Shown here: in pieces, positions 55,205 to 64,000 of the stretch | How the letters are laid out: each line of letters opens with the position of its first letter | Position numbering within the stretch: position 1 is the first letter of the stretch | NCBI RefSeq assembly: GCF_026914305.1 | Contig: NZ_CP113866.1 | Location: forward strand, 1,615,501-1,679,500 | Source: Caldicellulosiruptor acetigenus | GTDB lineage: Bacteria; Bacillota; Thermoanaerobacteria; Caldicellulosiruptorales; Caldicellulosiruptoraceae | DNA length: 64,000 nucleotides | Direction: 5' to 3' | The notes under the pieces: model-generated | The model's database searches: none | What the model was told of the DNA's origin: nothing | Seen by the model: the letters and a program-made list of their open reading frames with translations, nothing else | Position numbers and translations under genes: made by a program

Positions 55205-55671
55205 ATATCATCCACTTTCGACAAAAGTTTGTCAATAAGATAACTCAGTTCATCTCTGCACCTTCTGTACTCTTCTATATTCCCACCATACGGGTCGACA
55301 ACATCCAATTCTTTTTTGTCATCCAAGACATATTCTTTTAGAGTAAACACCTTGTCCATAACACCGGGGTACATCTTTGTAATTACTTCTTTATGATACC
55401 TTTCCATTGTCAAGATAAGAGTGCTTTCTTTTATCATCTCCTCATTTATAAGTCTTGACACATGCGATGAAATGTCAATACCAAGTTCACTCATCACTAA
55501 TATAGCATTTTTTGAAGCCTTCTGTGGGAAAAATGCAGAAAGCCCTGCTGATTCAACTTCAATGTTATCAATGTTCATCTTTTTTAGTTTTTCCTTTAAA
55601 AGATGCTCTGCCATTGGACTTCTGCAGGTATTACCTGTGCACACAAAAAGTATTTTCTTTTTCAATATCAC
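55201..55671 (-). CDS. Low-molecular-weight protein-arginine phosphatase (YwlE-like)
   Basis: 156 residues of the LMW phosphatase family. The P-loop is VCTGNTCRSPMAE; the threonine in CTGNTCR is the residue that in YwlE gives preference for phospho-arginine over phospho-tyrosine. The general-acid aspartate is in VVDPYGG. It would reverse McsB-type arginine phosphorylation; no mcsB is in this window. It overlaps both neighbours by 4 bp, a translationally coupled group. Confidence 0.9.
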   Translation of the reverse strand: MILKKKILFVCTGNTCRSPMAEHLLKEKLKKMNIDNIEVESAGLSAFFPQKASKNAILVMSELGIDISSHVSRLINEEMIKESTLILTMERYHKEVITKMYPGVMDKVFTLKEYVLDDKKELDVVDPYGGNIEEYRRCRDELSYLIDKLLSKVDDI

Positions 55672-56714
55672 AACACCTCAACAATATTGTTTGCGGCTGC
55701 TTTGTAAAGTCTATTTTCCAAAGCAAGAAATTCTAAGTCAAAATCTCCCCACTCACAAAGTATATAATCAACACCAAGTTGATTGAATTTTCTGAGTATC
55801 GAAAAAAGATTTCTCCCACACTCTTCTGCATCAAACATGCTCCCTAAAATGAGTTTGTACTGCGAATCAAAATTGTGAGCTGTCTCATAAAAGCACAAAA
55901 TCCCAACATTGTAGCCTTTAAACTCTAACTTCTTTTTCATCTCATTTATCTTGTCAATCCTCTTATCAATTCTTCCTTTTACTATTATGAGCTTGGCATC
56001 AGGTGCATAGTGCTTGTACTTCATGCCAGGCGACCTTGGCACAGTTCCAGTTAGTCCTTCCACCACCGCTTTGCTATACTCTATATCGCCAAGCACCTCT
56101 TTCAAAGCAAAATACGAAATAGCGCCAGGTCTTAAAATCACAGCTTTTTCCCCGCTCAAATCTACTACAGTTGATTCAAGTCCAAAAGAACATTTGCCTC
56201 CATCTATTATGACATCCACCTTACCCATCAGGTCCTCTATCACATGCTTGGCTTCTGTCGGACTTGGTTTTCCAGAGACGTTTGCTGACGGTGCTGCCAC
56301 TGGTATGCCGGAAAGTCGTATAAGTTCAAGCGCGATTTTATTTGCAGGCATTCTAACACCAACCGTTGAAAGACCTGCAGTGACATTCTCTGGTATAACA
56401 TCTTTTTTGGGCAGAACAATTGTAAGCGGTCCTGGCCAAAATCTTTCTATGAGCATATAAACCCTTTCATCTGTAATTTCAGCACACATCTCAAACATAT
56501 CTTTTGAAGATACATGAACAATCAGTGGATTGTCCTGAGGTCTTCCTTTAGCCCAAAAAATCTTATCCACCGCGTCTTTTAAGAGAGCATTTGCTCCAAG
56601 ACCATAAACAGTTTCTGTTGGAAAGGCAACAAGCCCACCTTCTCTCAATATCAAAGCTGCTTTTTCAAGCTTTTTATAATCTATACCTTCTTTTGCATCA
56701 ATGATAATTGTCAT
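55668..56714 (-). CDS. L-threonylcarbamoyladenylate synthase (Sua5/YwlC type)
   Basis: Makes threonylcarbamoyl-AMP for the t6A37 modification of tRNAs. About 348 residues, the long form with an N-terminal YrdC domain (GGLVAFPTETVYGLGANAL, GRPQDNPLIVHV, VLRPGAIS) and a C-terminal Sua5 domain. The ATG at 56714 lies 8 bp after GGAGTGG and is preferred over GTG at 56726. It overlaps the ZIP gene by 4 bp. Confidence 0.95.
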   Translation of the reverse strand: MTIIIDAKEGIDYKKLEKAALILREGGLVAFPTETVYGLGANALLKDAVDKIFWAKGRPQDNPLIVHVSSKDMFEMCAEITDERVYMLIERFWPGPLTIVLPKKDVIPENVTAGLSTVGVRMPANKIALELIRLSGIPVAAPSANVSGKPSPTEAKHVIEDLMGKVDVIIDGGKCSFGLESTVVDLSGEKAVILRPGAISYFALKEVLGDIEYSKAVVEGLTGTVPRSPGMKYKHYAPDAKLIIVKGRIDKRIDKINEMKKKLEFKGYNVGILCFYETAHNFDSQYKLILGSMFDAEECGRNLFSILRKFNQLGVDYILCEWGDFDLEFLALENRLYKAAANNIVEVL

Positions 56715-57478
56715 AATTCCAACCACTCCAAAAGTAATAATGCTATAATAATGCCTATCATGTTTGAGATTGTTGCCATTTTAATATTTTCTTTTCGACT
56801 ATATTCTGGAATAAGCTCATTCATCACAACATACAACATTGCACCTGCTGCACAAGCAAGACAGCCTGCTACCACATACTTGTTAATATAGCTTATCACA
56901 CTTCCAACCAAACACCCAATACCTGTTGGAACTCCTGACAATATTGCATATCTTAATATTTTTATTTTACTCTGCTTAGCCATCTTCAAAGGTAGCGAAA
57001 GAGCAAATCCTTCTGGAATATCGTGAATTATTATCATAATTCCTACTAAAATCCCAAAACTCTTTTCTACAGCAAAGCTACTTCCTATCGCTAATCCTTC
57101 AGGAAAGTTGTGAAGAGAGAGAGCAACTAAAATAAGTATTCCACTTTTGAGATATCTGTTCTGTGAAAGTGAATATTTCATTGTCAATGCTCTTTCCAAT
57201 ATCCCAATCAAAAAATATGAAGCAATCAATACTAAAATACATAAGAGCAAATTTGAAATACTCACAGCTTCAGGGATAAGCCCAAAGCAAATTAAACCAA
57301 GCATAAGTCCTGATGTAAAGCCAATTAAAGAGTCTTTAATATTCTCATCATTTAAAGGCAAGACCAAACCCGCCAGAGCACCAACAAATGCTCCAGCTAT
57401 TCCACAAAAAAAAGCAAAAAGGTTGAAAAACAAAAAATCTATTTTCAACAAAGCAACTTTAAAATTAACCAATTTCAT
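56711..57478 (-). CDS. ZIP-family divalent metal transporter
   Basis: 255 residues with about eight hydrophobic segments. The transport motifs are LHNFPEGLAIGSSFA in segment 4 and IHDIPEGFALSLPLK in segment 5, with the histidine, proline and glutamate metal ligands of ZIP proteins. It moves zinc, iron or related ions across the membrane; direction and metal are unknown. Next to Sua5, whose enzyme family does not need it, so the link is probably positional. Confidence 0.93.
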   Translation of the reverse strand: MKLVNFKVALLKIDFLFFNLFAFFCGIAGAFVGALAGLVLPLNDENIKDSLIGFTSGLMLGLICFGLIPEAVSISNLLLCILVLIASYFLIGILERALTMKYSLSQNRYLKSGILILVALSLHNFPEGLAIGSSFAVEKSFGILVGIMIIIHDIPEGFALSLPLKMAKQSKIKILRYAILSGVPTGIGCLVGSVISYINKYVVAGCLACAAGAMLYVVMNELIPEYSRKENIKMATISNMIGIIIALLLLEWLEL

Positions 57479-57542
57479 TTAAATATTATGAGAATTTTAT
57501 CCCTTTTATAAACACTTCAAGCACATGTCTTAGCAAATCCTC

Positions 57543-58316
57543 TTATCTTACAGGTTCTGCTTTGCTGTATACCGTTCTCAGTATCACAATTGTAACTCTT
57601 CTGTTGAGCGCTCTTCCTTCTGGTGTCTTATTAGAAGCAATTGGTCTGTACTCACCATAGCCAACAACAGAAAATCTCTCGGGCCTTACCTTTGAAACTC
57701 TTAAAATTTCCTGCAAAACAGATGTAGCTCTTGCTGTTGAAAGTTCCCAGTTAGAATAAAAGTATTTGTTATGAATAGGGACGTTGTCTGTGTGTCCCTC
57801 AATTCTGATATTGTTATTTGGAACTTTCTCTAAAATCTTTGCAATCTCATGCACAACTTCCTTTGCCTGGGGTGTAAGCTTTGCAGAACCTGTGTCGAAT
57901 AACACATCTTTAAGTAAGATTGATAATCCTCTCTCTTCCTGTATCACAAGAACTTTGCCCTCAATACCATGTTCTTTTATAAGCCCTAAAACCTGTTTCT
58001 GTATGTCATTTATGAGTTCTTCCTCAGTCATCTGCTTATTTTTTGTTGCCCCGCCAACATCAGTGTTTGTTCCTTTGACATTCTTTCCAGATAATCCTTC
58101 CAATATAGAGGGACCAGAGTTTTCAAAAATATAGGCTGTACCTTTCAAAACAGATGTTAGGGATTCTGTGAAGTTCTTAAATTTGTCCATGTCAAGCTTG
58201 CTCATGGAATACATGACAATAAAATATATGAGCAGAAGTGTAATCAAATCTGCATAGGTAATAAGCCATCGTTCATGGTTCTCATGGGCTGGTTCTTCCA
58301 TACGCTTTCTTGCCAT
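57543..58316 (-). CDS. motB: Flagellar motor stator protein MotB
   Basis: 257 residues. One membrane helix near residues 18-38 (LITYADLITLLLIYFIVMYS) contains the proton-binding aspartate, Asp23. The C-terminal OmpA-like peptidoglycan-binding domain includes IRIEGHTDNVPI and NWELSTARATSV. It anchors the stator to the cell wall. Follows motA by 7 bp. Confidence 0.95.
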   Translation of the reverse strand: MARKRMEEPAHENHERWLITYADLITLLLIYFIVMYSMSKLDMDKFKNFTESLTSVLKGTAYIFENSGPSILEGLSGKNVKGTNTDVGGATKNKQMTEEELINDIQKQVLGLIKEHGIEGKVLVIQEERGLSILLKDVLFDTGSAKLTPQAKEVVHEIAKILEKVPNNNIRIEGHTDNVPIHNKYFYSNWELSTARATSVLQEILRVSKVRPERFSVVGYGEYRPIASNKTPEGRALNRRVTIVILRTVYSKAEPVR

Positions 58317-58323
58317 TTACTTT

Positions 58324-59121
58324 TTACCCCCCAACAGTTGCGCCTGCTGGCTCTTGAGCTTGGCTTTGTTTCTGACCAGCTTCTTTTAGCATTCCACCAA
58401 TCTTTTCTCTGAGTATTCTTGGGTTTTCACCAGCCTGGATTGACAAAAGTCCTTCCACAATTATCTCATTTAACATTCTCTCCTGCTTAGCTTTTGTCTT
58501 TATCTTTTTACCAAAGTTGAGCCAGATAAGGTTAGCAGATGAAACACCATACAAAGTTGCAACAAATGCAACAGCTATAGCTGGGCCAAGCTCATCTGGA
58601 TTTGTTAAGTTTGAAAGCACAGAAATAAGACCCATAACAGTACCGATGATACCCATTGTAGGAGCATATCCACCTGCTGCCTCAAATACCTCAGCAGCCT
58701 CTTTAAGCTCATCTTCAGCAAGGTAAACTTCCCTGTCCAAAATATCTCTAATCACTTCACCTTCAATACCATCAACAACAAGCCCCAAACCCTTTTTCAA
58801 AAGCGGATTTTGAATGTTGGGAATCTCCTGCTCCAAAGCCAAAAGTCCTTCTTTTCGTGCTCTGTCAGAAAGCTGGACAAGCTGTTCAACAACACTTGCA
58901 AAGTCAATCTTCTTGTCCATAAAAACCATTTTAAGATGCTTCACAGCAGTTTTTATCTGTGACATTGGAAATGATACAAGCACTGCTGCAATTGTCCCAC
59001 CAAAAACAATCAACGCAGCTGAAATCTGTAAAAGTTTTGCAGGATTACCTTTCTCAATAATAAATGCAGTCAAAAGAGAACCAAATCCCAATATCAACCC
59101 GCCAATTGAAAGAATATCCAT
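58324..59121 (-). CDS. motA: Flagellar motor stator protein MotA
   Basis: 265 residues with four hydrophobic segments, a typical MotA/TolQ/ExbB-like ion channel. Motifs are GLGLVVDGIEGEVIRDIL-type loop residues and the C-terminal pair of helices (GGYAPTMGIIGTVMGLISVL, GPAIAVAFVATLYGVSSANL). It couples proton flow to rotation with MotB. Preceded by a sigma-D-type promoter, consistent with motility regulation. Confidence 0.95.
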   Translation of the reverse strand: MDILSIGGLILGFGSLLTAFIIEKGNPAKLLQISAALIVFGGTIAAVLVSFPMSQIKTAVKHLKMVFMDKKIDFASVVEQLVQLSDRARKEGLLALEQEIPNIQNPLLKKGLGLVVDGIEGEVIRDILDREVYLAEDELKEAAEVFEAAGGYAPTMGIIGTVMGLISVLSNLTNPDELGPAIAVAFVATLYGVSSANLIWLNFGKKIKTKAKQERMLNEIIVEGLLSIQAGENPRILREKIGGMLKEAGQKQSQAQEPAGATVGG

Positions 59122-59174
59122 CTTTTATCATCATCCCTTTTCTGGTTATAATTTTGCGCGCTTAATTATATAAT

Positions 59175-59202
59175 TTATCGGCATTTTAGCCTACTTCTTT
59201 TA
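59175..59202 (-). promoter_or_regulatory. Sigma-D (flagellar) type promoter of motAB
   Basis: On the minus strand TAAA (59199-59202), 16 bp, then GCCGATAA (59175-59182). This matches the sigma-28/sigma-D consensus TAAA-N14-16-GCCGATA. The -35 lies within the last codons of prfA and the start would be near 59168, about 47 bp before motA. Confidence 0.7.
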
Positions 59203-60253
59203 ATCTCTCTGTCTGAAAATGAGTAATCAGCGCATCGATAATCTCATCAAGCTCACCGTCTAAAACCTGCTCAAGCTTGTACAAAGTAAGTCCAATCCTG
59301 TGGTCTGTAACACGTCCCTGAGGAAAGTTATATGTTCTTATTCTTTCACTTCTGTCACCCGTTCCAACCTGGCTTCTTCTTTGACTTTCTATTTCTTTTT
59401 GCTGAATGCTCTGATAATAGTCATAAAGCCTTGCTCTTAGTATCTTCATTGCCCTGTCCCTGTTTGCATGCTGCGACCTTTCGTCCTGGCAGGTTACAAC
59501 AATTCCTGTTGGCTTGTGAACAATCCTGACAGCCGACTCTGTCTTGTTTACATGCTGACCTCCTGCACCGCCTGCCCTGAAGGTGTCTATCTCAAGGTCC
59601 TCTTCTCTTATCTCCACTTCAACATCCTCAACTTCTGGCAAAACCGCAACAGTTGCTGTTGATGTATGAATTCTTCCGCCTGATTCTGTCACAGGTACTC
59701 TCTGAACCCTGTGAACACCACTTTCATATTTTAGCCTGCTATATGCACCTTTTCCGCTTATCATGAAAATCACTTCTTTAAACCCGTCCAAATCACTCTC
59801 ACTTGTTGACATCACTTCTACCTTCCAGTTTTTCCTCTCTGCATATCTTGAATACATCCTGAAAAGCTCGGCTGCAAAAAGTGCTGCTTCCTCGCCACCT
59901 GCACCTGCTCTTATCTCCATTATAACATTTTTTTCGTCGTTTGGGTCCTTGGGCAAAAGGAGAATCTTGAGCTGTGTTTCAACAATCTCTTTCTGTTCTT
60001 TTGCATGATTTAGCTCTTCTTTCACAAGTTTTTCAAAATCCTCGTCAAGGTCTGTATCTAAAAGCTCTTCAGCCTCTTTAATGGTATTTAAAATTCTCTT
60101 GTATTCTCTGAACTTTTCCACAATTGGCTGAAGATTGCTGTGTTCTTTCATGAGTTTTTGCCACTCTTGTGGTTGGCTTATTATCTCAGGGTCTGCAATC
60201 TTTTTCTCAAGCTCTAAATATTTTTCCTCGATTACTTGAAGCTTCTCTATCAT
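59186..60253 (-). CDS. prfA: Peptide chain release factor 1
   Basis: Recognises UAA and UAG stop codons. 355 residues, normal length. The stop-codon-reading tripeptide is PVT in [14 protein letters not shown], and the catalytic GGQ is in [12 protein letters not shown], with the glutamine that PrmC methylates. PrmC is encoded immediately upstream, a conserved pairing. The gene's 3' end carries the motA promoter. Confidence 0.97.
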   Translation of the reverse strand: MIEKLQVIEEKYLELEKKIADPEIISQPQEWQKLMKEHSNLQPIVEKFREYKRILNTIKEAEELLDTDLDEDFEKLVKEELNHAKEQKEIVETQLKILLLPKDPNDEKNVIMEIRAGAGGEEAALFAAELFRMYSRYAERKNWKVEVMSTSESDLDGFKEVIFMISGKGAYSRLKYESGVHRVQRVPVTESGGRIHTSTATVAVLPEVEDVEVEIREEDLEIDTFRAGGAGGQHVNKTESAVRIVHKPTGIVVTCQDERSQHANRDRAMKILRARLYDYYQSIQQKEIESQRRSQVGTGDRSERIRTYNFPQGRVTDHRIGLTLYKLEQVLDGELDEIIDALITHFQTERLKEVG

Positions 60254-60277
60254 TCAATCACCCCATCCAATATATTT

Positions 60278-61147
60278 TTACCCATTTAGTGCAAAGATAC
60301 ATCTTTCAATATTATTCAAATCATTTCTTGACTTTATATTCTTATAACCGTTTTGCTCTAAAATTCTTTTAACTTCTTTAGCCTGTGAAAATCCAACTTC
60401 AAAAATAATATAACCGCTATCTTTGAGATATAGCTTTGCTTTGTTTGCAATCTCTTTGAAAAACCAAAATCCATCCTCTTCGGAAAACAGAGCTATATGC
60501 GGTTCTTTTAAAACCCGTTGGTCAAGTTCAAAAATTTCATCCTTAGAGATATAAGGCGGATTGCTAAGGATGGCATCAAATTTAAGATTTTGAGGAATAT
60601 TCTCAAATAAGTTGCTTCTTATGAACGAAATCTTATTTTCTACACCATTTAATTTAGCATTCTTCCTTGCAACCTCAAGCGCTCTTTCTGAAATATCAAC
60701 AGCTAAAACATTGCAATCTAAAAATTTGCAAAGAGCCACTGCAATGCAGCCACTACCCGTGCCAATATCTAAAAAGTATAGATTCTTCCTACCTTTAAAG
60801 ATTTCTATAGCAACCTCTACCAAAACCTCTGTGTCAAATCGCGGAATCAAAACATTCTCATCAACATAAAATTCAAAACCCATAAAGAAAGCTTTATTTG
60901 TACAATACTGAAGAGGATAGCCTTGCAAATATCTGGAAATAGCATTTACAATCTTTTCATATTTGTCTTGTCTTACCGGTAAACCTTTATTTAGAATAAC
61001 TTCTGCTTTATCAATACCAAGTATCTGCGAAACCATCATAAGAGCAATCTTCTTATAGTCTTCTTCTTTCTTTTCACAATAATCTCTTAACATTAAAGCA
61101 GCTTCATTCAAAACCTCGCCAATGGTCTTTAACCTACCACTCATCAA
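60278..61147 (-). CDS. prmC: Release-factor glutamine methyltransferase PrmC
   Basis: SAM-dependent enzyme that methylates the GGQ glutamine of release factors. 289 residues. The catalytic NPPY motif is in ILSNPPYISKDE, the SAM-binding loop is FLDIGTGSGCIAVAL, and an N-terminal helical domain precedes it. It overlaps the DUF1385 gene by 14 bp and is followed by prfA. Confidence 0.96.
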   Translation of the reverse strand: MMSGRLKTIGEVLNEAALMLRDYCEKKEEDYKKIALMMVSQILGIDKAEVILNKGLPVRQDKYEKIVNAISRYLQGYPLQYCTNKAFFMGFEFYVDENVLIPRFDTEVLVEVAIEIFKGRKNLYFLDIGTGSGCIAVALCKFLDCNVLAVDISERALEVARKNAKLNGVENKISFIRSNLFENIPQNLKFDAILSNPPYISKDEIFELDQRVLKEPHIALFSEEDGFWFFKEIANKAKLYLKDSGYIIFEVGFSQAKEVKRILEQNGYKNIKSRNDLNNIERCIFALNG

Positions 61148-62081
61148 GCTTTTTATCCTCCGGAACTACCTCTTTTAATGCCTCAATTGCAACTTCTATC
61201 TGCTTTTCGTCAGGTTCTTTTGTTGTAATGTTCTGAAGCCAAAGCCCAGGATATGAGATTATCTTCGCTAAAATACTTTCACTTTTCCCAGCCCATCTTA
61301 TTATCTCATATGATATACCAACAATTACAGGAAGAAGTAAAAGTCGTATTAGAGTTCTCATAACAACAGATTGCCAGCCGGAAATAGTAAAAATAATTAT
61401 ACTGATAATTATCACAATGAACAAAAAGCTTGTTCCGCATCTTGGATGATGTGTAGAATATTTTTTTATACTCTCAATAGTCAGCTCTTCACCATTTTCA
61501 TATGCAAAGATTGTTTTGTGTTCTGCCCCGTGATACTCAAAAACCCTTTTTATCTCTTTCATCTGGGATGCAAATAAAAGATAAAGAATAAAAATTATTA
61601 CTCTTACTATCCCCTCTATCATGTTTTTCCAAAAACTATTTAGTTCAAAGCTTTTGAATATTTCCACAGACCAAGTAGGTATATAAAAAAATAGAAGGAT
61701 TCCGAGAAGCAAGGATACTACTACAGAAAAATAAATAGCTATATCGGTGATACCAAGCTTTTGGAAAAACTTTTTTTCAAATAGTCTGTCCACAAAATCT
61801 TTCTGTTTTTCTTTTTCTTCATCTGGCAACTCTTCTAATGCAATGTCAGCAGATTTCATCAAAGCTTTTGTTCCAAGAACCATCTGCTCAAATAAGATAA
61901 ATACTCCTCTTACAAAAGGAATCTTTTTAAGTTTGTTTGTATCATCAATGGTTAAATCTTTTACCTCTTTGTAAAGCTCTCCATTCGGTTTTCTTATAAC
62001 AATTGAAATTTTCTTGGGTCCTTTCATCATTATACCTTCTATCAGAGCCATTCCACCGATAGTAGTTTTTTTCATACTCAT
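61134..62081 (-). CDS. DUF1385 membrane protein
   Basis: 315 residues, function unknown. The N-terminal motif GGMALIEGIMMKGPKK and the central AEHKTIFAYENGE and HHPRCGTSFLF are DUF1385 signatures. At least four hydrophobic segments lie between about 115 and 265. It sits between rpmE and prmC-prfA, a placement common in Clostridia. Confidence 0.9.
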   Translation of the reverse strand: MSMKKTTIGGMALIEGIMMKGPKKISIVIRKPNGELYKEVKDLTIDDTNKLKKIPFVRGVFILFEQMVLGTKALMKSADIALEELPDEEKEKQKDFVDRLFEKKFFQKLGITDIAIYFSVVVSLLLGILLFFYIPTWSVEIFKSFELNSFWKNMIEGIVRVIIFILYLLFASQMKEIKRVFEYHGAEHKTIFAYENGEELTIESIKKYSTHHPRCGTSFLFIVIIISIIIFTISGWQSVVMRTLIRLLLLPVIVGISYEIIRWAGKSESILAKIISYPGLWLQNITTKEPDEKQIEVAIEALKEVVPEDKKLDEW

Positions 62082-62103
62082 CTTCCTATCTTTGTTAATT
62101 TAT

Positions 62104-62135
62104 AAAATAAAAAGGATTAGCACAGGCTAATCCTC
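62104..62135 (-). terminator. Terminator after rpmE
   Basis: AGGATTAG and CTAATCCT form an 8-bp stem with a 6-base loop, followed on the minus strand by TTTTATTTT. It lies between rpmE and the DUF1385 gene and may be only partly efficient, since no strong promoter for the DUF1385 gene was seen. Confidence 0.75.
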
Positions 62136-62156
62136 TTCAGAAGTAGCACTCTTTTT

Positions 62157-62366
62157 CTATTTCTGTTCAAGTCCATATTTTTTCATAAACCTTTCTACCC
62201 TACCTGTTGTATCAACAAATTTTTGTTTACCTGTAAAGAATGGATGGCACTTTGAGCAAATTTCCACATGGATTTCTTTTTTGGTTGAACCAGTGATAAA
62301 TGTCTCACCGCATGCGCATCTGACAACTGCATCATGGTAATATGTTGGATGAATTCCTTCCTTCAT
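62157..62366 (-). CDS. rpmE: 50S ribosomal protein L31, zinc-binding type
   Basis: 69 residues starting [15 protein letters not shown]. Zinc-ligand cysteines lie in CACGETF and ICSKCHPFF, so this is the zinc-containing (C+) form. The ATG at 62366 follows AGGAGGTG and is preferred over 62384. First gene of the group leading to prfA. Confidence 0.96.
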   Translation of the reverse strand: MKEGIHPTYYHDAVVRCACGETFITGSTKKEIHVEICSKCHPFFTGKQKFVDTTGRVERFMKKYGLEQK

Positions 62367-62386
62367 TGCTTTCACCTCCTGCAAAA

Positions 62387-62415
62387 TTTATACAAATTTT
62401 TGTTGTTTCCCAAAA
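62387..62415 (-). promoter_or_regulatory. Possible promoter of rpmE
   Basis: TATAAA (62387-62392) on the minus strand lies directly upstream of the rpmE ribosome site. The -35 is poor (TTTTGG at 62410-62415). Confidence 0.35.
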
Positions 62416-62508
62416 TCAATAACTTGTTCATACCCATAAAGGTGCAAAAATATTTTACAACAGTTATTCCCCTTTTACAAGAGTTTTTTCAAAATCGGAG
62501 TTAAAAGA

Positions 62509-63792
62509 CTAATCCTCTCTAACTAAAAAACACAGAATAAAAAATCCAAGTACCATACAGCTAAACGAAATTAAAAAGAGAATGTTTTTACCAAGAGTAT
62601 CAATTATACCTCCAGCTATTATAGAATTAAAAGCAAAAAATGGTCCCATTAAAAAGTTTCTAAGACCAATATAAGATGGCTGCTTTAGAGGGTCTTTGCA
62701 AAGTTTTGCAGCCATATTGCTTTCGTTTACGTTCCTTGCACTTTGAGCAACTCCGAATAAGGCAACAGAAAGATAATAAATGCTTACAGAACTCATAAGG
62801 TATGTAAAATATATTGCAGGCAAAAATATCAATGCAGAAATCAAAAGGGTACTTTTAAAGCCATACTTTGAACCGATTAATCCCCATAGCATATATCCTA
62901 CTGTTTGAGAAAAAAGCAATATTGTGGTTGCAATTGCAACATGTTGTGTTGAAATACTCAGGCTATTTTTTGCAAATATGGTTTGAAACCCAAAAGGCAT
63001 TTTGCCCAGTGCACCAATAAATAGAACTGAGAGAAGATAATATGTAAAATTCCTATCCTCCTTTAATATCAAAAACATGTTCCTAAAATAATGCTTGTTG
63101 TCAACTTCCTTTTTGGGTTTTTTGATAGGCATCTCTATCATCATAGAAGCTATGTACAATGAGATCATCATTATCAAAAACGAAATTAAAAATAAAAGAC
63201 CATAGTTATAAGGAAAGTGTAAAAGCCTCAATATTCTTCCCATCAAAAAGGCTCCAAATGTCTCACACAGTCCCCCTATCGAGGACCTTATACCAAAAAA
63301 CTTGCTTCTCTGCCGTTCAGGTACAAGCTTTAATATTAGATTGAACCATGTTATATTGGCAAATGAAGCAAAAAACCCTTGAAGGCTAAAAATGAGGTAA
63401 AAGAGAATTACAAATAAAAGCTCATTTGTGGTGGCAAACACAAACACATCAATTGCCAGCAAAAACCACATAAGTCTCATAAGCAAGGCAACTTTAATAA
63501 AATACTCTTTGTAGCTCTCAAGCATCTCCAATTTTTTAGCAACAAGAATCTGCGGAGAGTTTGACAAAAGTACATTTAAAGTGGTCAAAAGTCCAATCAG
63601 TGTATTTGAATGGACATAGTTTGAAATAAAATAAACTATCACAGTAGAAACTGGAAGCATACCGCTTCCTATTGCAAATACTGCTCCATCTGCAATCGAA
63701 ATGATAGAATTTCTCTTTAAATTTTTATAGGCAAAAACCTCAAGTCTTTTAAGTTCCCGTTCTTGGTCTTCAGATGTCACTTTTAGGCTCAT
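62509..63792 (-). CDS. Major facilitator superfamily transporter
   Basis: 427 residues with about twelve hydrophobic segments in two halves separated by a charged loop (MPIKKPKKEVDNKHY near residue 225). Helix-2/3 loop and second-half motifs are MFS-like, but I cannot recognise a subfamily; the substrate is unknown. The N-terminus is unusually long and charged (SEDQERELKRLE). The ATG at 63792 abuts AAGGAG, so a GTG 12 bp later is an alternative start. Confidence 0.8.
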   Translation of the reverse strand: MSLKVTSEDQERELKRLEVFAYKNLKRNSIISIADGAVFAIGSGMLPVSTVIVYFISNYVHSNTLIGLLTTLNVLLSNSPQILVAKKLEMLESYKEYFIKVALLMRLMWFLLAIDVFVFATTNELLFVILFYLIFSLQGFFASFANITWFNLILKLVPERQRSKFFGIRSSIGGLCETFGAFLMGRILRLLHFPYNYGLLFLISFLIMMISLYIASMMIEMPIKKPKKEVDNKHYFRNMFLILKEDRNFTYYLLSVLFIGALGKMPFGFQTIFAKNSLSISTQHVAIATTILLFSQTVGYMLWGLIGSKYGFKSTLLISALIFLPAIYFTYLMSSVSIYYLSVALFGVAQSARNVNESNMAAKLCKDPLKQPSYIGLRNFLMGPFFAFNSIIAGGIIDTLGKNILFLISFSCMVLGFFILCFLVRED

Positions 63793-63817
63793 CTCCTTAA
63801 ATAAAATCCTACAAGTT

Positions 63818-64000
63818 TTAAAAGTATAATCTTGAAATTTCTTGACTTCTTTTAATTAACTTTAGGCAATAAGCAAACAATATAATCTCATAAATGCCAA
63901 CAATGGCAAGCGCTCCATAGACATTTAACATGAGCACAAAATCATAAAATCCATGCAAAAGCATAGGGATAATTAAAGAAGCCTTGAAATACCAATAACT
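63818..64000 (-). CDS. PrsW-like membrane protein, C-terminal part (5' end outside window)
   Basis: The last 60 codons of a gene running in from the right edge. It ends with two hydrophobic helices; the first contains MLLHGFYDFVLM, with the His and Asp spaced HxxxD as in the C-terminal metal motif of PrsW-family intramembrane proteases. The tail KLIKRSQEISRLYF is cytosolic and charged. Because only the end is visible, the family call is tentative. Confidence 0.6.
   Translation of the reverse strand, partial: SYWYFKASLIIPMLLHGFYDFVLMLNVYGALAIVGIYEIILFAYCLKLIKRSQEISRLYF

Noticed and set aside
56014..56460. 148-codon open frame on the plus strand opposite the Sua5 gene
   Set aside because: Antisense shadow with low-complexity Ser/Pro-rich translation and no start signals.

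Overview
The window looks like chromosomal DNA of a thermophilic, anaerobic, plant-polysaccharide-degrading Firmicute, most probably Caldicellulosiruptor or a close relative. This is inference from content. The DNA is AT-rich and has strong AGGAGG ribosome sites and sigma-A promoters. It encodes a reverse gyrase (a marker of life at high temperature), an Ech-type energy-converting hydrogenase, a ferredoxin-linked 2-oxoacid oxidoreductase and an arabinan-degrading locus. No tRNA, rRNA, CRISPR array or insertion sequence was seen.

Layout. 1-3090 (+): end of a lysine/diaminopimelate operon (asd, dapA, dapB, a stand-alone double-ACT protein). 3236-6604 (+): reverse gyrase with its own promoter. 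6651-9333 (-): purB and an aspartate aminotransferase. 9463-13951 (-): methionine operon metY-metX-MBL hydrolase-dipeptidase behind a SAM-I riboswitch with a visible terminator. 13963-17115 (-): rplU-prp-rpmA, obgE, a 61-residue Cys-rich protein and yhbY. 17150-19822 (-): ruvC-ruvA-ruvB-queH. 19981-20463 (+): a GNAT acetyltransferase.

20555-32630: arabinan utilisation locus. One leftward operon runs permease, solute-binding protein, permease, exported GH51, exported GH43 arabinanase, cytoplasmic GH51, GH4. Divergent from it is an ArsR-type regulator with a large beta-rich C-terminal domain. The 352-bp region between them holds a consensus promoter and a perfect 18-bp palindrome. Arabinan would be cut outside the cell, the oligosaccharides imported, and arabinose released inside.

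32694-49386 (-): a coiled-coil protein, a DUF2225 protein and a VanW/G5 protein, then an energy-metabolism supercluster. In transcription order this is echABCDEF, hypA-hypB-hypF-hypC-hypD-hypE, a frameshifted P-loop ATPase gene, and a four-subunit 2-oxoacid:ferredoxin oxidoreductase. Ferredoxin reduced by the oxidoreductase can feed Ech, and Hyp proteins build the Ech NiFe site. A Rex-like operator lies just upstream of the ech promoter.

49562-64000: a HAD phosphatase (+); a cell-wall amidase (-) divergent from argC-argB (+); then a leftward series of housekeeping genes (rpmE, DUF1385, prmC, prfA, motA, motB, ZIP transporter, TsaC/Sua5, arginine phosphatase, rlmH). motAB has a sigma-D-type promoter inside the end of prfA. 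The window closes with an MFS protein and the 3' end of a PrsW-like gene, both on the minus strand.
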